Of a DNA stretch of 6,109 bases, positions 1 through 6,109 are shown in pieces. Both the position numbers and the translations under genes were made by a program. This stretch comes from an uncultured Oscillospiraceae bacterium (GTDB lineage Bacteria > Bacillota > Clostridia > Oscillospirales > Ruminococcaceae): the NCBI GenBank assembly GCA_900543295.1, contig UQQY01000133.1, positions 1 through 6,109 on the forward strand. The letters are read 5' to 3'. Within the stretch, counting starts at the first letter, position 1, and every line of letters starts with the position of its first letter. A model generated the notes under the pieces. That model saw nothing but the letters and a program-made list of their open reading frames with translations. It had not been told where the DNA came from and did not search any database.

Positions 1-2
1 TG

Positions 3-2162
3 GCGCTGCTTTTTGCACAGGCTATGTGCGAACTGAATCTGCCGAACCTTATGTCTGACATTGTGAATGTCGGATTGCAGCAGAGCGGCATAGAAGATGA
101 GGCGCCCCGCGTTCTAAGCCAGGAAGGATTAAAGCTTTTGTCGCCGTTCGTGGATGAATCGGATCGTTCCGCTTTGGAGGCCGGTTATACGACGGAGGAG
201 CTTTCCGACGCGTTGAAAAAGGAATTTCCAAAGGCAGTCTCCGGCCAGACGTGCGTTTTGTCGGACGATGAGGGCAAAAAGACAGCCGCAGAAGACGCGT
301 ACCGTCATGCTTCTGCGGCCATGCTCAGCTTTTTTCAGACGATGGCGAAGCAGAACGGCGAGGAATTAAATCTCTCCGATTCGGATGCATCGGCCTCCAT
401 GGATTTTAATGCAATTTACGAGATGCTGCCGATGCTTTCGCAGATGCCGCCGCAGTCATTCGCCTCAGCGATCGAATCTTCCCAAAATATGGACATCTCT
501 TTGAGCGGCCAGATTGGCATTGTGCTCACAAAGGGCTTTTATGAGGAGCTTGGAGCTGATACGAGCTCGATGCAGAACAACTATATTCTGCGCACCGGCC
601 TTTTGATGCTCGGCGTTACGCTTTTAAATGCGCTGGCGGCGGTAATGATCGGCCTTTTGGCTTCGCGCATTGCGGCAGGAGGCGCTCGTACTCTGCGCAG
701 AGATCTTTTTGCAAAGGTTGAAAGCTTTTCGAATGCCGAGTTTGACCGCTTTTCTACCGCTTCGCTGATTACCCGCACGACAAACGACGTGACGCAGGTG
801 CAGACGCTTGTGGTGATGGCGCTTCGTATGGTATGCTATGCGCCGATTATCGGCATCGGCGGCATTATCATGGCGCTTGGAAAGAGCGTTTCATTAAGCT
901 GGATTGTCGCGCTGGCGGTTATCGTCCTGCTGTGTACGATACTGGTGATTTTTTCGATCGCCATGCCGAAATTTAAAATTGTGCAGAAGCTTGTGGATCG
1001 TTTGAACCTGGTCACGCGCGAAAACCTTTCAGGCATGATGGTGGTGCGCGCATTCGGAAATCAGAAGCGCGAGGAAACGCGTTTTGAGAAAGCAAACAGC
1101 GATCTGACGAAAACGAACCTCTTTATCAATCGGGTTATCGTTTTTATGATGCCGTTTATGACGCTGATTATGAACGGCGTCATGCTGATGATCGTATGGT
1201 TTGGCAGCAAGCAGATTGAAGCTTCCGCCATGCAGGTCGGCGATATGATGGCCTATATGCAGTATGCCATGCAGATTATTATGGCGTTTTTGATGATCGC
1301 CATGATGTTCATTATGGTGCCGCGCGCCGCTGTTGCGGGAGACCGTATTGCGGAGGTGCTGGAAACAGAACCTTCGATTCGTGATCCCGAAGCTCCGGCT
1401 ACTTTATCCGCGCCAGTACGCGGCGAGATCGTTTTCCACGACGTGAGCTTTTCCTATCCGAATGCAGAGGAGAACGCGCTTGAACATTTAAGCTTCACGG
1501 CGAAGCAGGGCGAGACGACAGCCTTTATCGGCAGCACAGGCTCCGGCAAATCGACGCTTGTGCAGTTGATTCTGCGTTTCTACGATGTGACGCAGGGTTC
1601 GATTACGCTGGACGGCGTCGATATTCGTAATCTTACGCAGAAGGAGCTGCGCGCCCAAGTCGGCTTTGTCCCGCAGAAAGGGCTTCTCTTCTCCGGCGAT
1701 ATTGCTTCCAACATCCGCTATGGCGACGAGAATGCAACGGACGACGAGGTTCGCCACGCCGCTGAGACTGCGCAGGCGGCCGAATTCATTGACGCATTTC
1801 CAAACGGAATGGAAACTGGTATTGCGCAGGGCGGCACGAACGTCTCCGGCGGACAGAAGCAGAGGCTTTCGATTGCGCGCGCCCTTGCCAAAAAGGCGCC
1901 GGTCTATATTTTTGACGACAGCTTTTCCGCTTTGGACTTTAAAACCGATGCGGCGCTTCGCCGCGCGCTTGCTAAGGATACCGCCGATGCGGCAGTTTTG
2001 ATTGTGGCGCAGCGCGTCAGCACAATTATGCGCGCAGAGCAGATTATCGTGCTGGACGAAGGAAAGATTGTCGGCATCGGCACGCATAAGGAACTTTTGG
2101 AGACCTGCCCGACCTATCGGGAGATCGCGGAATCTCAGCTTTCACAGGAGGAACTGCAATGA
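3..2162 (+). CDS. ABC exporter half-transporter, degenerate-site subunit of a heterodimer (5' end outside window)
   Basis: Membrane-embedded ATP-driven exporter subunit with a transmembrane domain fused to a nucleotide-binding domain. The substrate is unknown; drug, lipid or peptide export is typical of the family. The frame is open to the left edge, and codons 3-23 read ALLFAQA directly before the Met at 24, which looks like the end of TM1. The true start is therefore upstream. Numbering from Met24: TM1 end and loop 1-20, a long hydrophilic insert about 20-184, TM2 188-212, TM3/4 265-313, TM5 370-394, TM6 409-432. NBD: A-loop Y478, Walker A G503-T511 (GSTGSGKST), Q-loop Q551, signature VSGGQ 607-611, Walker B ending D631. 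The catalytic Glu is replaced by D632 and the switch His by Q663, marking this as the degenerate-site partner. It overlaps the next gene by ATGA. The family assignment is firm; the substrate is not inferable. Confidence 0.95.
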   Translation, partial: ALLFAQAMCELNLPNLMSDIVNVGLQQSGIEDEAPRVLSQEGLKLLSPFVDESDRSALEAGYTTEELSDALKKEFPKAVSGQTCVLSDDEGKKTAAEDAYRHASAAMLSFFQTMAKQNGEELNLSDSDASASMDFNAIYEMLPMLSQMPPQSFASAIESSQNMDISLSGQIGIVLTKGFYEELGADTSSMQNNYILRTGLLMLGVTLLNALAAVMIGLLASRIAAGGARTLRRDLFAKVESFSNAEFDRFSTASLITRTTNDVTQVQTLVVMALRMVCYAPIIGIGGIIMALGKSVSLSWIVALAVIVLLCTILVIFSIAMPKFKIVQKLVDRLNLVTRENLSGMMVVRAFGNQKREETRFEKANSDLTKTNLFINRVIVFMMPFMTLIMNGVMLMIVWFGSKQIEASAMQVGDMMAYMQYAMQIIMAFLMIAMMFIMVPRAAVAGDRIAEVLETEPSIRDPEAPATLSAPVRGEIVFHDVSFSYPNAEENALEHLSFTAKQGETTAFIGSTGSGKSTLVQLILRFYDVTQGSITLDGVDIRNLTQKELRAQVGFVPQKGLLFSGDIASNIRYGDENATDDEVRHAAETAQAAEFIDAFPNGMETGIAQGGTNVSGGQKQRLSIARALAKKAPVYIFDDSFSALDFKTDAALRRALAKDTADAAVLIVAQRVSTIMRAEQIIVLDEGKIVGIGTHKELLETCPTYREIAESQLSQEELQ
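2146..2151 (+). promoter_or_regulatory. Shine-Dalgarno site for the second ABC subunit
   Basis: AGGAGG lies 7 bases before the ATG at 2159, inside the end of the preceding gene. The stop TGA (2160-2162) and start ATG (2159-2161) share bases as ATGA. This site fixes the start of the second subunit and implies coupled translation, which would suit roughly equal synthesis of two heterodimer halves. Confidence 0.88.
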
Positions 2163-4039
2163 GCAAACAGCAGAAAAGACCGTCTGCAATGCGGCGGATG
2201 GGCCCTGGACCCGGCATGGCAGCTCCGGGAGAAAAGGCCAAGGACTTTAAGGGCAGCATCAAAAAGCTTGGCTCCTATCTTGGAAAATATAAATTCCGCA
2301 TCTTTTTCGTCATGCTTTTCGCTGTTGCTTCTACAGTGTTTACTATTCTGGGACCAAAGGTACTCGGCAATGTGACGACCGAGCTGTTTCAGGGAATCAT
2401 GCGGATTGTGAGCGGCAGCAGCGAGGGAATTGATTTTGCCTATATTGGCCGAATTCTTCTGTTCCTGCTTGGGCTGTATCTGGTAAGCGCCGGATTCTCC
2501 TACCTTCAGGGCTTTATTATGACGGATGTTTCCATGAGGGTGACCTATAACCTCAGAAATGAAATCATCAAAAAGATCAATCGCATGCCGCTCGGCTATT
2601 TCGATACGACAAGCCACGGCGAAGTGCTCTCGCGCGTTACAAACGATGTCGATACGCTGTCCCAGTCGTTGAATCAGAGCATTACTCAGCTTATCACCTC
2701 GGCTACCAGCATCATCGGCATTTTGGTTATGATGCTTTCGATTAGCTGGCAGCTAACGCTGGTGGCGCTGTGCATCATCCCGGTTTCCCTGATTTTTGTC
2801 ATCACCATTGTAAAGCATTCGCAGAAATACTTTATGCAGCAGCAGGAATATCTGGGACATGTCAACGGTCATATCGAAGAAATGTACGGCGGCCACATTG
2901 TCATGAAAGCGTTTTCCGGGGAGGAGCGTTCCGTTGAGGCGTTCGGCGCATACAATGACAAGCTTTATACCTCCGCATGGAAAAGTCAGTTTTTATCCGG
3001 CCTGATGATGCCGGTCATGAACTTTGTCTCAAATCTTGGATATGTCGTCATTTGCCTTTTGGGCAGCATAATGGCGACGGGCGGCGCTATGACTCTGGGC
3101 GATATTCAGGCGTTTACGCAGTATGTCCGCCAGTTCACGCAGCCGATCACGCAGGTGGCGAATATCTCAAATATGCTTCAGCAGACAGCCGCAGCAGCAG
3201 AGCGCGTGTTTGAATTCTTAGCCGAAGAAGAGGAGCCGGCCGATCAGGCGATCGTCTCTGTCAACAAGACGGATGCGCCGGATACGGACGACTGCTTCCA
3301 TGTGCAGGGAAGCGTGCAGTTTGCACATGTCCACTTTGGCTACAGCCCTGATAAAATCATTATTAACGACTTCTCCGCACAGATTGAGGCAGGACAAAAA
3401 GTTGCGATCGTCGGCCCGACCGGCGCGGGAAAAACGACGATGGTTAAACTCCTGATGCGCTTTTACGATGTAAACGAGGGCGCCATTCTCATAGACGGAA
3501 ACGACATCCGCTCGTTTGCGAGAAACGATCTGCGCGATCTGTTCGGCATGGTGCTGCAGGATACCTGGCTCTATAACGGATCAATCCTTGAAAATATCCG
3601 CTATGGAAGGGAAGATGCGTCCGACGAAGAGGTCTATCAGGCGGCGAAAGCGGCGCAGATCGATCACTTTGTCCGCACACTGCCGGGCGGCTATTCCATG
3701 GAGCTGAATGAGGAAGCCAGCAACGTTTCGCAGGGGCAGAAGCAGCTTCTGACAATTGCGCGCGCGATTCTTTCAGATCCGAAAATCCTGATTCTCGACG
3801 AGGCGACAAGCTCGGTCGATACCCGTACCGAGGTGCTCATCCAGAAGGCAATGGACAATCTGATGAAGGGCCGCACCTCGTTTATCATTGCGCACCGTCT
3901 GTCCACCATCCGCGACGCGGATCTGATTCTCTGCATGAAAGACGGCGATATTGTGGAACAGGGTACGCATGATTCGCTGATGGCGATGGGCGGCTTCTAT
4001 GCAAATCTCTACAACAGCCAGTTCGAGCGGGTGGAGTAA
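2159..4039 (+). CDS. ABC exporter half-transporter, catalytic-site subunit of the heterodimer
   Basis: Partner of the preceding ABC protein: 626 residues, the usual length for a TMD-NBD half exporter. A basic, Gly/Pro/Met-rich cytoplasmic N-terminus (about 1-40) precedes TM1 (46-65), TM2 (about 97-120), TM3/4 (about 173-218), TM5 (about 280-308) and a weakly hydrophobic TM6 region (about 316-341). The exporter loop motif LSRVTNDVDTL is present. NBD: A-loop Y395, Walker A GPTGAGKTT 419-427, Q-loop Q467, Walker B ILILDE with catalytic E548, switch H579. All are canonical except the signature, VSQGQ at 523-527 in place of LSGGQ. This deviation matches the Asp/Gln changes in the partner: in a head-to-tail dimer both defects fall in the same ATP site. 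Heterodimeric exporters such as TM287/288, BmrCD and LmrCD show this logic. The start is set by a strong ribosome site and the ATGA overlap. The substrate is unknown. Confidence 0.96.
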   Translation: MSKQQKRPSAMRRMGPGPGMAAPGEKAKDFKGSIKKLGSYLGKYKFRIFFVMLFAVASTVFTILGPKVLGNVTTELFQGIMRIVSGSSEGIDFAYIGRILLFLLGLYLVSAGFSYLQGFIMTDVSMRVTYNLRNEIIKKINRMPLGYFDTTSHGEVLSRVTNDVDTLSQSLNQSITQLITSATSIIGILVMMLSISWQLTLVALCIIPVSLIFVITIVKHSQKYFMQQQEYLGHVNGHIEEMYGGHIVMKAFSGEERSVEAFGAYNDKLYTSAWKSQFLSGLMMPVMNFVSNLGYVVICLLGSIMATGGAMTLGDIQAFTQYVRQFTQPITQVANISNMLQQTAAAAERVFEFLAEEEEPADQAIVSVNKTDAPDTDDCFHVQGSVQFAHVHFGYSPDKIIINDFSAQIEAGQKVAIVGPTGAGKTTMVKLLMRFYDVNEGAILIDGNDIRSFARNDLRDLFGMVLQDTWLYNGSILENIRYGREDASDEEVYQAAKAAQIDHFVRTLPGGYSMELNEEASNVSQGQKQLLTIARAILSDPKILILDEATSSVDTRTEVLIQKAMDNLMKGRTSFIIAHRLSTIRDADLILCMKDGDIVEQGTHDSLMAMGGFYANLYNSQFERVE

Positions 4040-4624
4040 ATGAAAAAGAAGCAGGCAAAAGGAAAACGTCACAGCTTTCTGCATCTGCTTGGCCGTCTAT
4101 GGGGCGTTTTCCCGTTTGGCGTTGTTTTGCTTTGCATCGCCGCCGTTTTGATCTGGCAGGCGGCGGCTGGCGCGGCGCTTAGAAGCGTACCGCGTCAGAT
4201 ACTGTACTGGTGTCTGATCCTCTCTGTTTTCACCCTGCTTTTGTGGGTGCTTCTGCGCCTGCATCAATGGATCCGGACAAAGGGCGGCGTTTTGCGAGTG
4301 GTATACGGCGTATTTTGTGCGGTTCTGTCATTGGGTGCCGTTGTCTCTATACCGTTTTTACTGTTTATCGGCGTGTTTTCCTACACGCCGGAGCATGTTG
4401 TAGAGCGTGGCGGCATTACAATGGTTGCGTGTGTGCAGAGCTGGCTTGACACGCATGTTACCTACTATCCGTATCAGAATATGCTGTTCCGCGGAGCGGA
4501 CTCGTGCGGGTACGCCTACTATGGCAGCGGCAGCTTTGATCCGTTTGAAACAGGCGGCGAGCCGAAAAGCTGGGCTTTTTACGATCTTGACGGAAACCTG
4601 ATCGAACAGGGCGGAGAGGGCTGA
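4040..4624 (+). CDS. Small three-helix membrane protein of unknown function, coupled to the ABC exporter
   Basis: I do not recognise a named family. The 194-residue protein has a very basic N-terminus (MKKKQAKGKR), hydrophobic helices at about 20-42, 54-72 and 85-113, then a polar tail of about 80 residues. Positive charges before TM1 and between TM2 and TM3 (R73-R86) put the N-terminus inside and the tail outside. The tail is rich in Tyr, Gly and Trp (YYPY at 142-145, GSGSFDPF at 162-169). It has two cysteines, C131 and C156, that could form a disulfide. The ATG follows the TAA of the ABC gene with no gap (4037-4039/4040-4042). The only ribosome site is a weak GGTGGAG too close to the start, so re-initiation after the upstream gene is likely. 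The context suggests an accessory or immunity-like partner of the exporter, but that is inference. No signal peptidase or lipobox site is seen. Confidence 0.8.
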   Translation: MKKKQAKGKRHSFLHLLGRLWGVFPFGVVLLCIAAVLIWQAAAGAALRSVPRQILYWCLILSVFTLLLWVLLRLHQWIRTKGGVLRVVYGVFCAVLSLGAVVSIPFLLFIGVFSYTPEHVVERGGITMVACVQSWLDTHVTYYPYQNMLFRGADSCGYAYYGSGSFDPFETGGEPKSWAFYDLDGNLIEQGGEG

Positions 4625-4650
4625 GGTATGAAATAAAATCAGCTTTTTTT
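4620..4650 (+). terminator. Possible weak terminator at the end of the ABC cluster
   Basis: GCTGA (4620-4624, including the stop codon) can pair with TCAGC (4639-4643), followed at once by seven T (4644-4650). The stem is only 5 bp with a 14-base AT-rich loop, so the hairpin is weak. The T run and its position directly after the last gene are the reasons to list it. The hairpin at 4711-4758 is far stronger. Confidence 0.3.
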
Positions 4651-4710
4651 CAAAATGATTCGGCGCTTCTGCGAGGCAATACCTGATTGATTTTTTATTT
4701 TCATCTAAAG

Positions 4711-4758
4711 AAAAATGAGCAGGGAGAACCATATGGATTTTCTTCCTGCTCATTTTTT
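4711..4758. terminator. Strong symmetrical intrinsic terminator between the ABC cluster and lexA
   Basis: AAAAATGAGCAGG (4711-4723) is exactly complementary to CCTGCTCATTTTT (4745-4757). The stem continues inward with GAGAA (4724-4728) against TTCTT (4740-4744), including one G-U pair, giving about 18 bp closed by an 11-base loop. On the + strand it ends in a run of six T (4753-4758). Because the left arm starts with five A, it also has a short T run when read on the - strand. It should stop transcription of the ABC cluster before lexA and may work in both directions. Confidence 0.88.
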
Positions 4759-4803
4759 ACAATCCTTGTCTGAAAACTATTTTATTCGGTTTTTCATTAT
4801 GGC

Positions 4804-4833
4804 TTGACAAACGTTCGTTCTCTTCGCTATAAT
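4804..4833 (+). promoter_or_regulatory. lexA promoter (sigma-A type)
   Basis: A consensus -35 TTGACA (4804-4809) and consensus -10 TATAAT (4828-4833) are separated by 18 bases. No extended -10 TG is present. Transcription would start near 4840, leaving a leader of about 60 bases before the lexA start at 4900. The spacer contains the SOS box, so binding of LexA would block RNA polymerase. Confidence 0.85.
4808..4821. promoter_or_regulatory. LexA operator (SOS box) overlapping the lexA promoter
   Basis: CAAACGTTCGTTCT matches the Gram-positive SOS box (CGAACRNRYGTTYG) at 11 of 14 positions. The 12-base core AAACGTTCGTTC (4809-4820) differs from GAAC-N4-GTTC by one base. It begins inside the -35 element and fills much of the spacer, the classic place for repression. 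With lexA immediately downstream, this indicates negative autoregulation that is relieved when LexA self-cleaves after DNA damage. Confidence 0.78.
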
Positions 4834-4886
4834 AAAATTGTCATATGCTGTAACCGCCATATCAGCGAATATAACGGAAAAAAGAA

Positions 4887-4892
4887 AGGGAG
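4887..4892 (+). promoter_or_regulatory. Shine-Dalgarno site that sets the lexA start
   Basis: AGGGAG, within a longer purine run (AAAGAAAGGGAGAG), ends 7 bases before the ATG at 4900. The lexA frame stays open upstream to a TTG at 4804, but that TTG is the -35 element, so the start at 4900 is the right one. Confidence 0.8.
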
Positions 4893-4899
4893 AGCGGTA

Positions 4900-5478
4900 A
4901 TGAAAGAAATTTGCAGACGTATTTACGAGCTGATTAAAAGCGAAGCGGCTTCCGCAGGAACCTTGAGCGTCAGGGACATCTGCGGCCGTCTGAATATAAA
5001 ATCGACCTCTACGGTTCACCGGTATTTAAATGAATTGGAAGAAGCGGGGCTCATCAGCCGAACCAATGATAAGCACCGCTACATCACGCTGCCCGCGCAG
5101 CCCACCTGTCAGGTTCCGCTTTTGGGCACCATTACCGCCGGACAGCCGATCACCGCGATAGAAGAGATCGAAGGATATATCCCGCTTTCTGATTTCACCG
5201 GGGATGCAAAGGATCTGTTTGCGCTGAATGTCCGCGGCGACAGTATGATCGAGGCCGGCATTCTGGACGGGGATATCGTGATTCTCAGACAGACGCCGGT
5301 CGCCAGAAACGGGCAGATCGTAGCGGCCATGCTGGACGGCGAGGCGACACTGAAACGTTTTTATAAAGAAAACGGCCATTTCCGCCTTCAGCCGGAGAAC
5401 TCTTCAATGGATCCGTTTATTGTGGATGAAGTGGTGATACTTGGAACATTGGTGGCGCTTTATCGCCGCTATGAATAA
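4900..5478 (+). CDS. lexA: LexA, SOS-response repressor and self-cleaving serine protease (S24 family)
   Basis: Cytoplasmic dimeric repressor of DNA-damage genes. RecA bound to single-stranded DNA stimulates its self-cleavage, which derepresses the regulon. The 192 residues, slightly shorter than E. coli LexA (202), comprise an N-terminal winged helix-turn-helix (about 1-65, recognition region near residues 34-46, STSTVHRYLNELEEAGL) and a C-terminal S24 peptidase domain. The cleavage bond is A80-G81 in GTITAGQP. The catalytic serine is S115 in RGDSM and the general-base lysine is K152 in ATLKRF. Spacing between the three matches E. coli (84/85, 119, 156), so the protein should be cleavable. 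A strong promoter with an overlapping SOS box precedes it and a good ribosome site sets the start. The next gene starts 30 bases downstream with no visible terminator. Confidence 0.97.
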   Translation: MKEICRRIYELIKSEAASAGTLSVRDICGRLNIKSTSTVHRYLNELEEAGLISRTNDKHRYITLPAQPTCQVPLLGTITAGQPITAIEEIEGYIPLSDFTGDAKDLFALNVRGDSMIEAGILDGDIVILRQTPVARNGQIVAAMLDGEATLKRFYKENGHFRLQPENSSMDPFIVDEVVILGTLVALYRRYE

Positions 5479-5494
5479 AGTCGGTTTGCGGAAA

Positions 5495-5500
5495 AGAGGA
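5495..5500 (+). promoter_or_regulatory. Shine-Dalgarno site for the arabinofuranosidase gene
   Basis: AGAGGA lies 8 bases before the ATG at 5509, in the 30-base gap after lexA. It supports that ATG as the start and shows the gene can be translated independently of lexA. Confidence 0.75.
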
Positions 5501-5508
5501 TACATCAG

Positions 5509-6109
5509 ATGAATCAGGCAAATATCAGCGTTTTTCCTGAAAAGGTGCGTTTTCCCTTGAACGAGGAAATGTACGGCGTATTCTACGAGGAGATCAATCA
5601 TGCGGGCGACGGCGGGCTCTATGCAGAGCTTGTGCGCAACCGCAGTTTTATGGATGCCCGTCTTCCGGAGGGGACGGCCTGGTACGGCGGCAAAGCCTGC
5701 ACTGCGATTGGCCATGCTGAGGAGCACGATCTTTCTGATGAATTGCCGGGCTGGCATGTGCGCGTAACCGGAACGGCGCATGCGGAAATTGAGGGCTGTA
5801 CGGCGTCGCCCCGTAATCCGGCAGTTCCAAATCAACTGCATTTGTGTGCCGGAGATACGGCGGAAGGAACGGTTGCGCTTTTAAACGACGGCTTTTGGGG
5901 AATTTCGGCTGAGCCGGGCGAATATCGTCTTACGATGATTGTACGCGGGAATATACCGGCTGTGCGCGTGTCTCTCGAAATGATATACGGCGGAGAGGCG
6001 GGCAGCACGCAAATTGAAGGGATTACATCGCAGTTTACAAAATTTGAAGTGATCTTTTCAGTGACGCAGCGGGCAAACGGCTGTAAGCTTGCGATCTGTC
6101 CGCTGTCCG
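5509..6109 (+). CDS. Alpha-L-arabinofuranosidase, GH51 family (3' end outside window)
   Basis: Enzyme that releases terminal alpha-L-arabinofuranosyl groups from arabinan, arabinoxylan or arabinogalactan fragments. The frame is open from ATG 5509 to the right edge, showing about 200 residues. Residues 21-47 carry the family hallmark: MYGVFYEEINHAGDGG, then LYAELVRNRSF. Residues from about 75 to 200 fit the carbohydrate-binding-like beta-sandwich that interrupts the N-terminal region in longer GH51 enzymes, including the typical NDGFWGIS motif (near 128-135). The two catalytic glutamates lie further downstream and are not visible, so activity cannot be confirmed. No signal peptide is present, so it probably acts in the cytoplasm on imported oligosaccharides. 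It follows lexA by 30 bases with its own ribosome site. No clear promoter or sugar-responsive operator is visible in that gap. Confidence 0.92.
   Translation, partial: MNQANISVFPEKVRFPLNEEMYGVFYEEINHAGDGGLYAELVRNRSFMDARLPEGTAWYGGKACTAIGHAEEHDLSDELPGWHVRVTGTAHAEIEGCTASPRNPAVPNQLHLCAGDTAEGTVALLNDGFWGISAEPGEYRLTMIVRGNIPAVRVSLEMIYGGEAGSTQIEGITSQFTKFEVIFSVTQRANGCKLAICPLS

Noticed and set aside
1666..2001. 111-codon + strand frame overlapping the first ABC gene in another frame
   Set aside because: The Arg/Pro-rich translation is typical of an off-frame reading of a GC-rich gene, and the true frame contains the signature and Walker B motifs here.
1488..2087. 199-codon open frame on the - strand across the NBD of the first ABC gene
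   Set aside because: It lies wholly antisense to conserved NBD motifs. Such frames are common opposite genes with this codon bias, and the translation shows no recognisable domain.
2135..2617. 160-codon open frame on the - strand across the junction of the two ABC genes
   Set aside because: It is antisense to two clear coding regions and to the ribosome site of the second, with no recognisable protein features.
4651..4710. AT-rich stretch with T runs between the two hairpins, checked for a small gene or RNA
   Set aside because: No open frame with a ribosome site and no stem longer than about 3-4 bp was found, so it looks like plain spacer.
4358..4753. 131-codon - strand frame running from the intergenic hairpin into the small membrane protein gene
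   Set aside because: Its start codon lies inside the terminator stem and most of it is antisense to the 4040-4624 gene. No promoter or ribosome site supports it.
4804..4899. Upstream extension of LexA by 32 residues from the TTG at 4804
   Set aside because: The TTG is the -35 element of the promoter and would not be in the mRNA. LexA homology and the ribosome site both place the start at 4900.
5440..5480. Possible promoter for the GH51 gene inside the lexA end (TTGGTG with TATGAA)
   Set aside because: The spacing is only about 15 bases and both hexamers are poor, so it is not distinguishable from chance.
5404..5841. 145-codon - strand frame over the lexA end and the GH51 start
   Set aside because: It is antisense to the highly conserved GH51 N-terminal motif and has no recognisable features.

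Overview
The window looks like chromosomal DNA from a Gram-positive, probably clostridial (Firmicutes) bacterium. The support is strong purine-rich Shine-Dalgarno sites, a LexA promoter with a GAAC-N4-GTTC-type (Bacillus/Clostridium style) operator, a heterodimeric ABC exporter pair of the kind common in gut Clostridia, and a cytoplasmic-type GH51 arabinofuranosidase. The genus cannot be named from this sequence alone. All recognised genes are on the + strand.

Region 1 (3-4624) is a tight gene cluster. It starts with a type IV ABC exporter half-transporter whose N-terminus is cut off by the window edge. Its partner half-transporter overlaps it by ATGA, and a small three-helix membrane protein of unknown function follows, starting on the base after the partner's stop codon. 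The two ABC proteins are complementary. The first has a degenerate Walker B/switch region with a good signature motif. The second has a good Walker B/switch with a degenerate signature. This is the pattern expected of an asymmetric heterodimer with one catalytic and one non-catalytic ATP site. The first subunit also carries about 165 residues between TM1 and TM2 that should lie outside the cell.

Region 2 (4625-4899) is AT-rich intergenic DNA. It holds a weak possible terminator right at the end of the cluster, a strong symmetrical (bidirectional-looking) hairpin terminator at 4711-4758, and the lexA promoter with an overlapping SOS box.

Region 3 (4900-5478) is lexA, the SOS repressor, with its autocleavage site and Ser/Lys dyad intact. 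Only 30 bases later, with no visible terminator, an alpha-L-arabinofuranosidase (GH51) gene begins at 5509 and runs off the right edge.

I see no mobile element, CRISPR array, tRNA or rRNA. Most of the window is recognisable biology. The least explained parts are the large extracytoplasmic insert in the first ABC subunit, the unknown membrane protein coupled to the exporter, and the close lexA/arabinofuranosidase arrangement.
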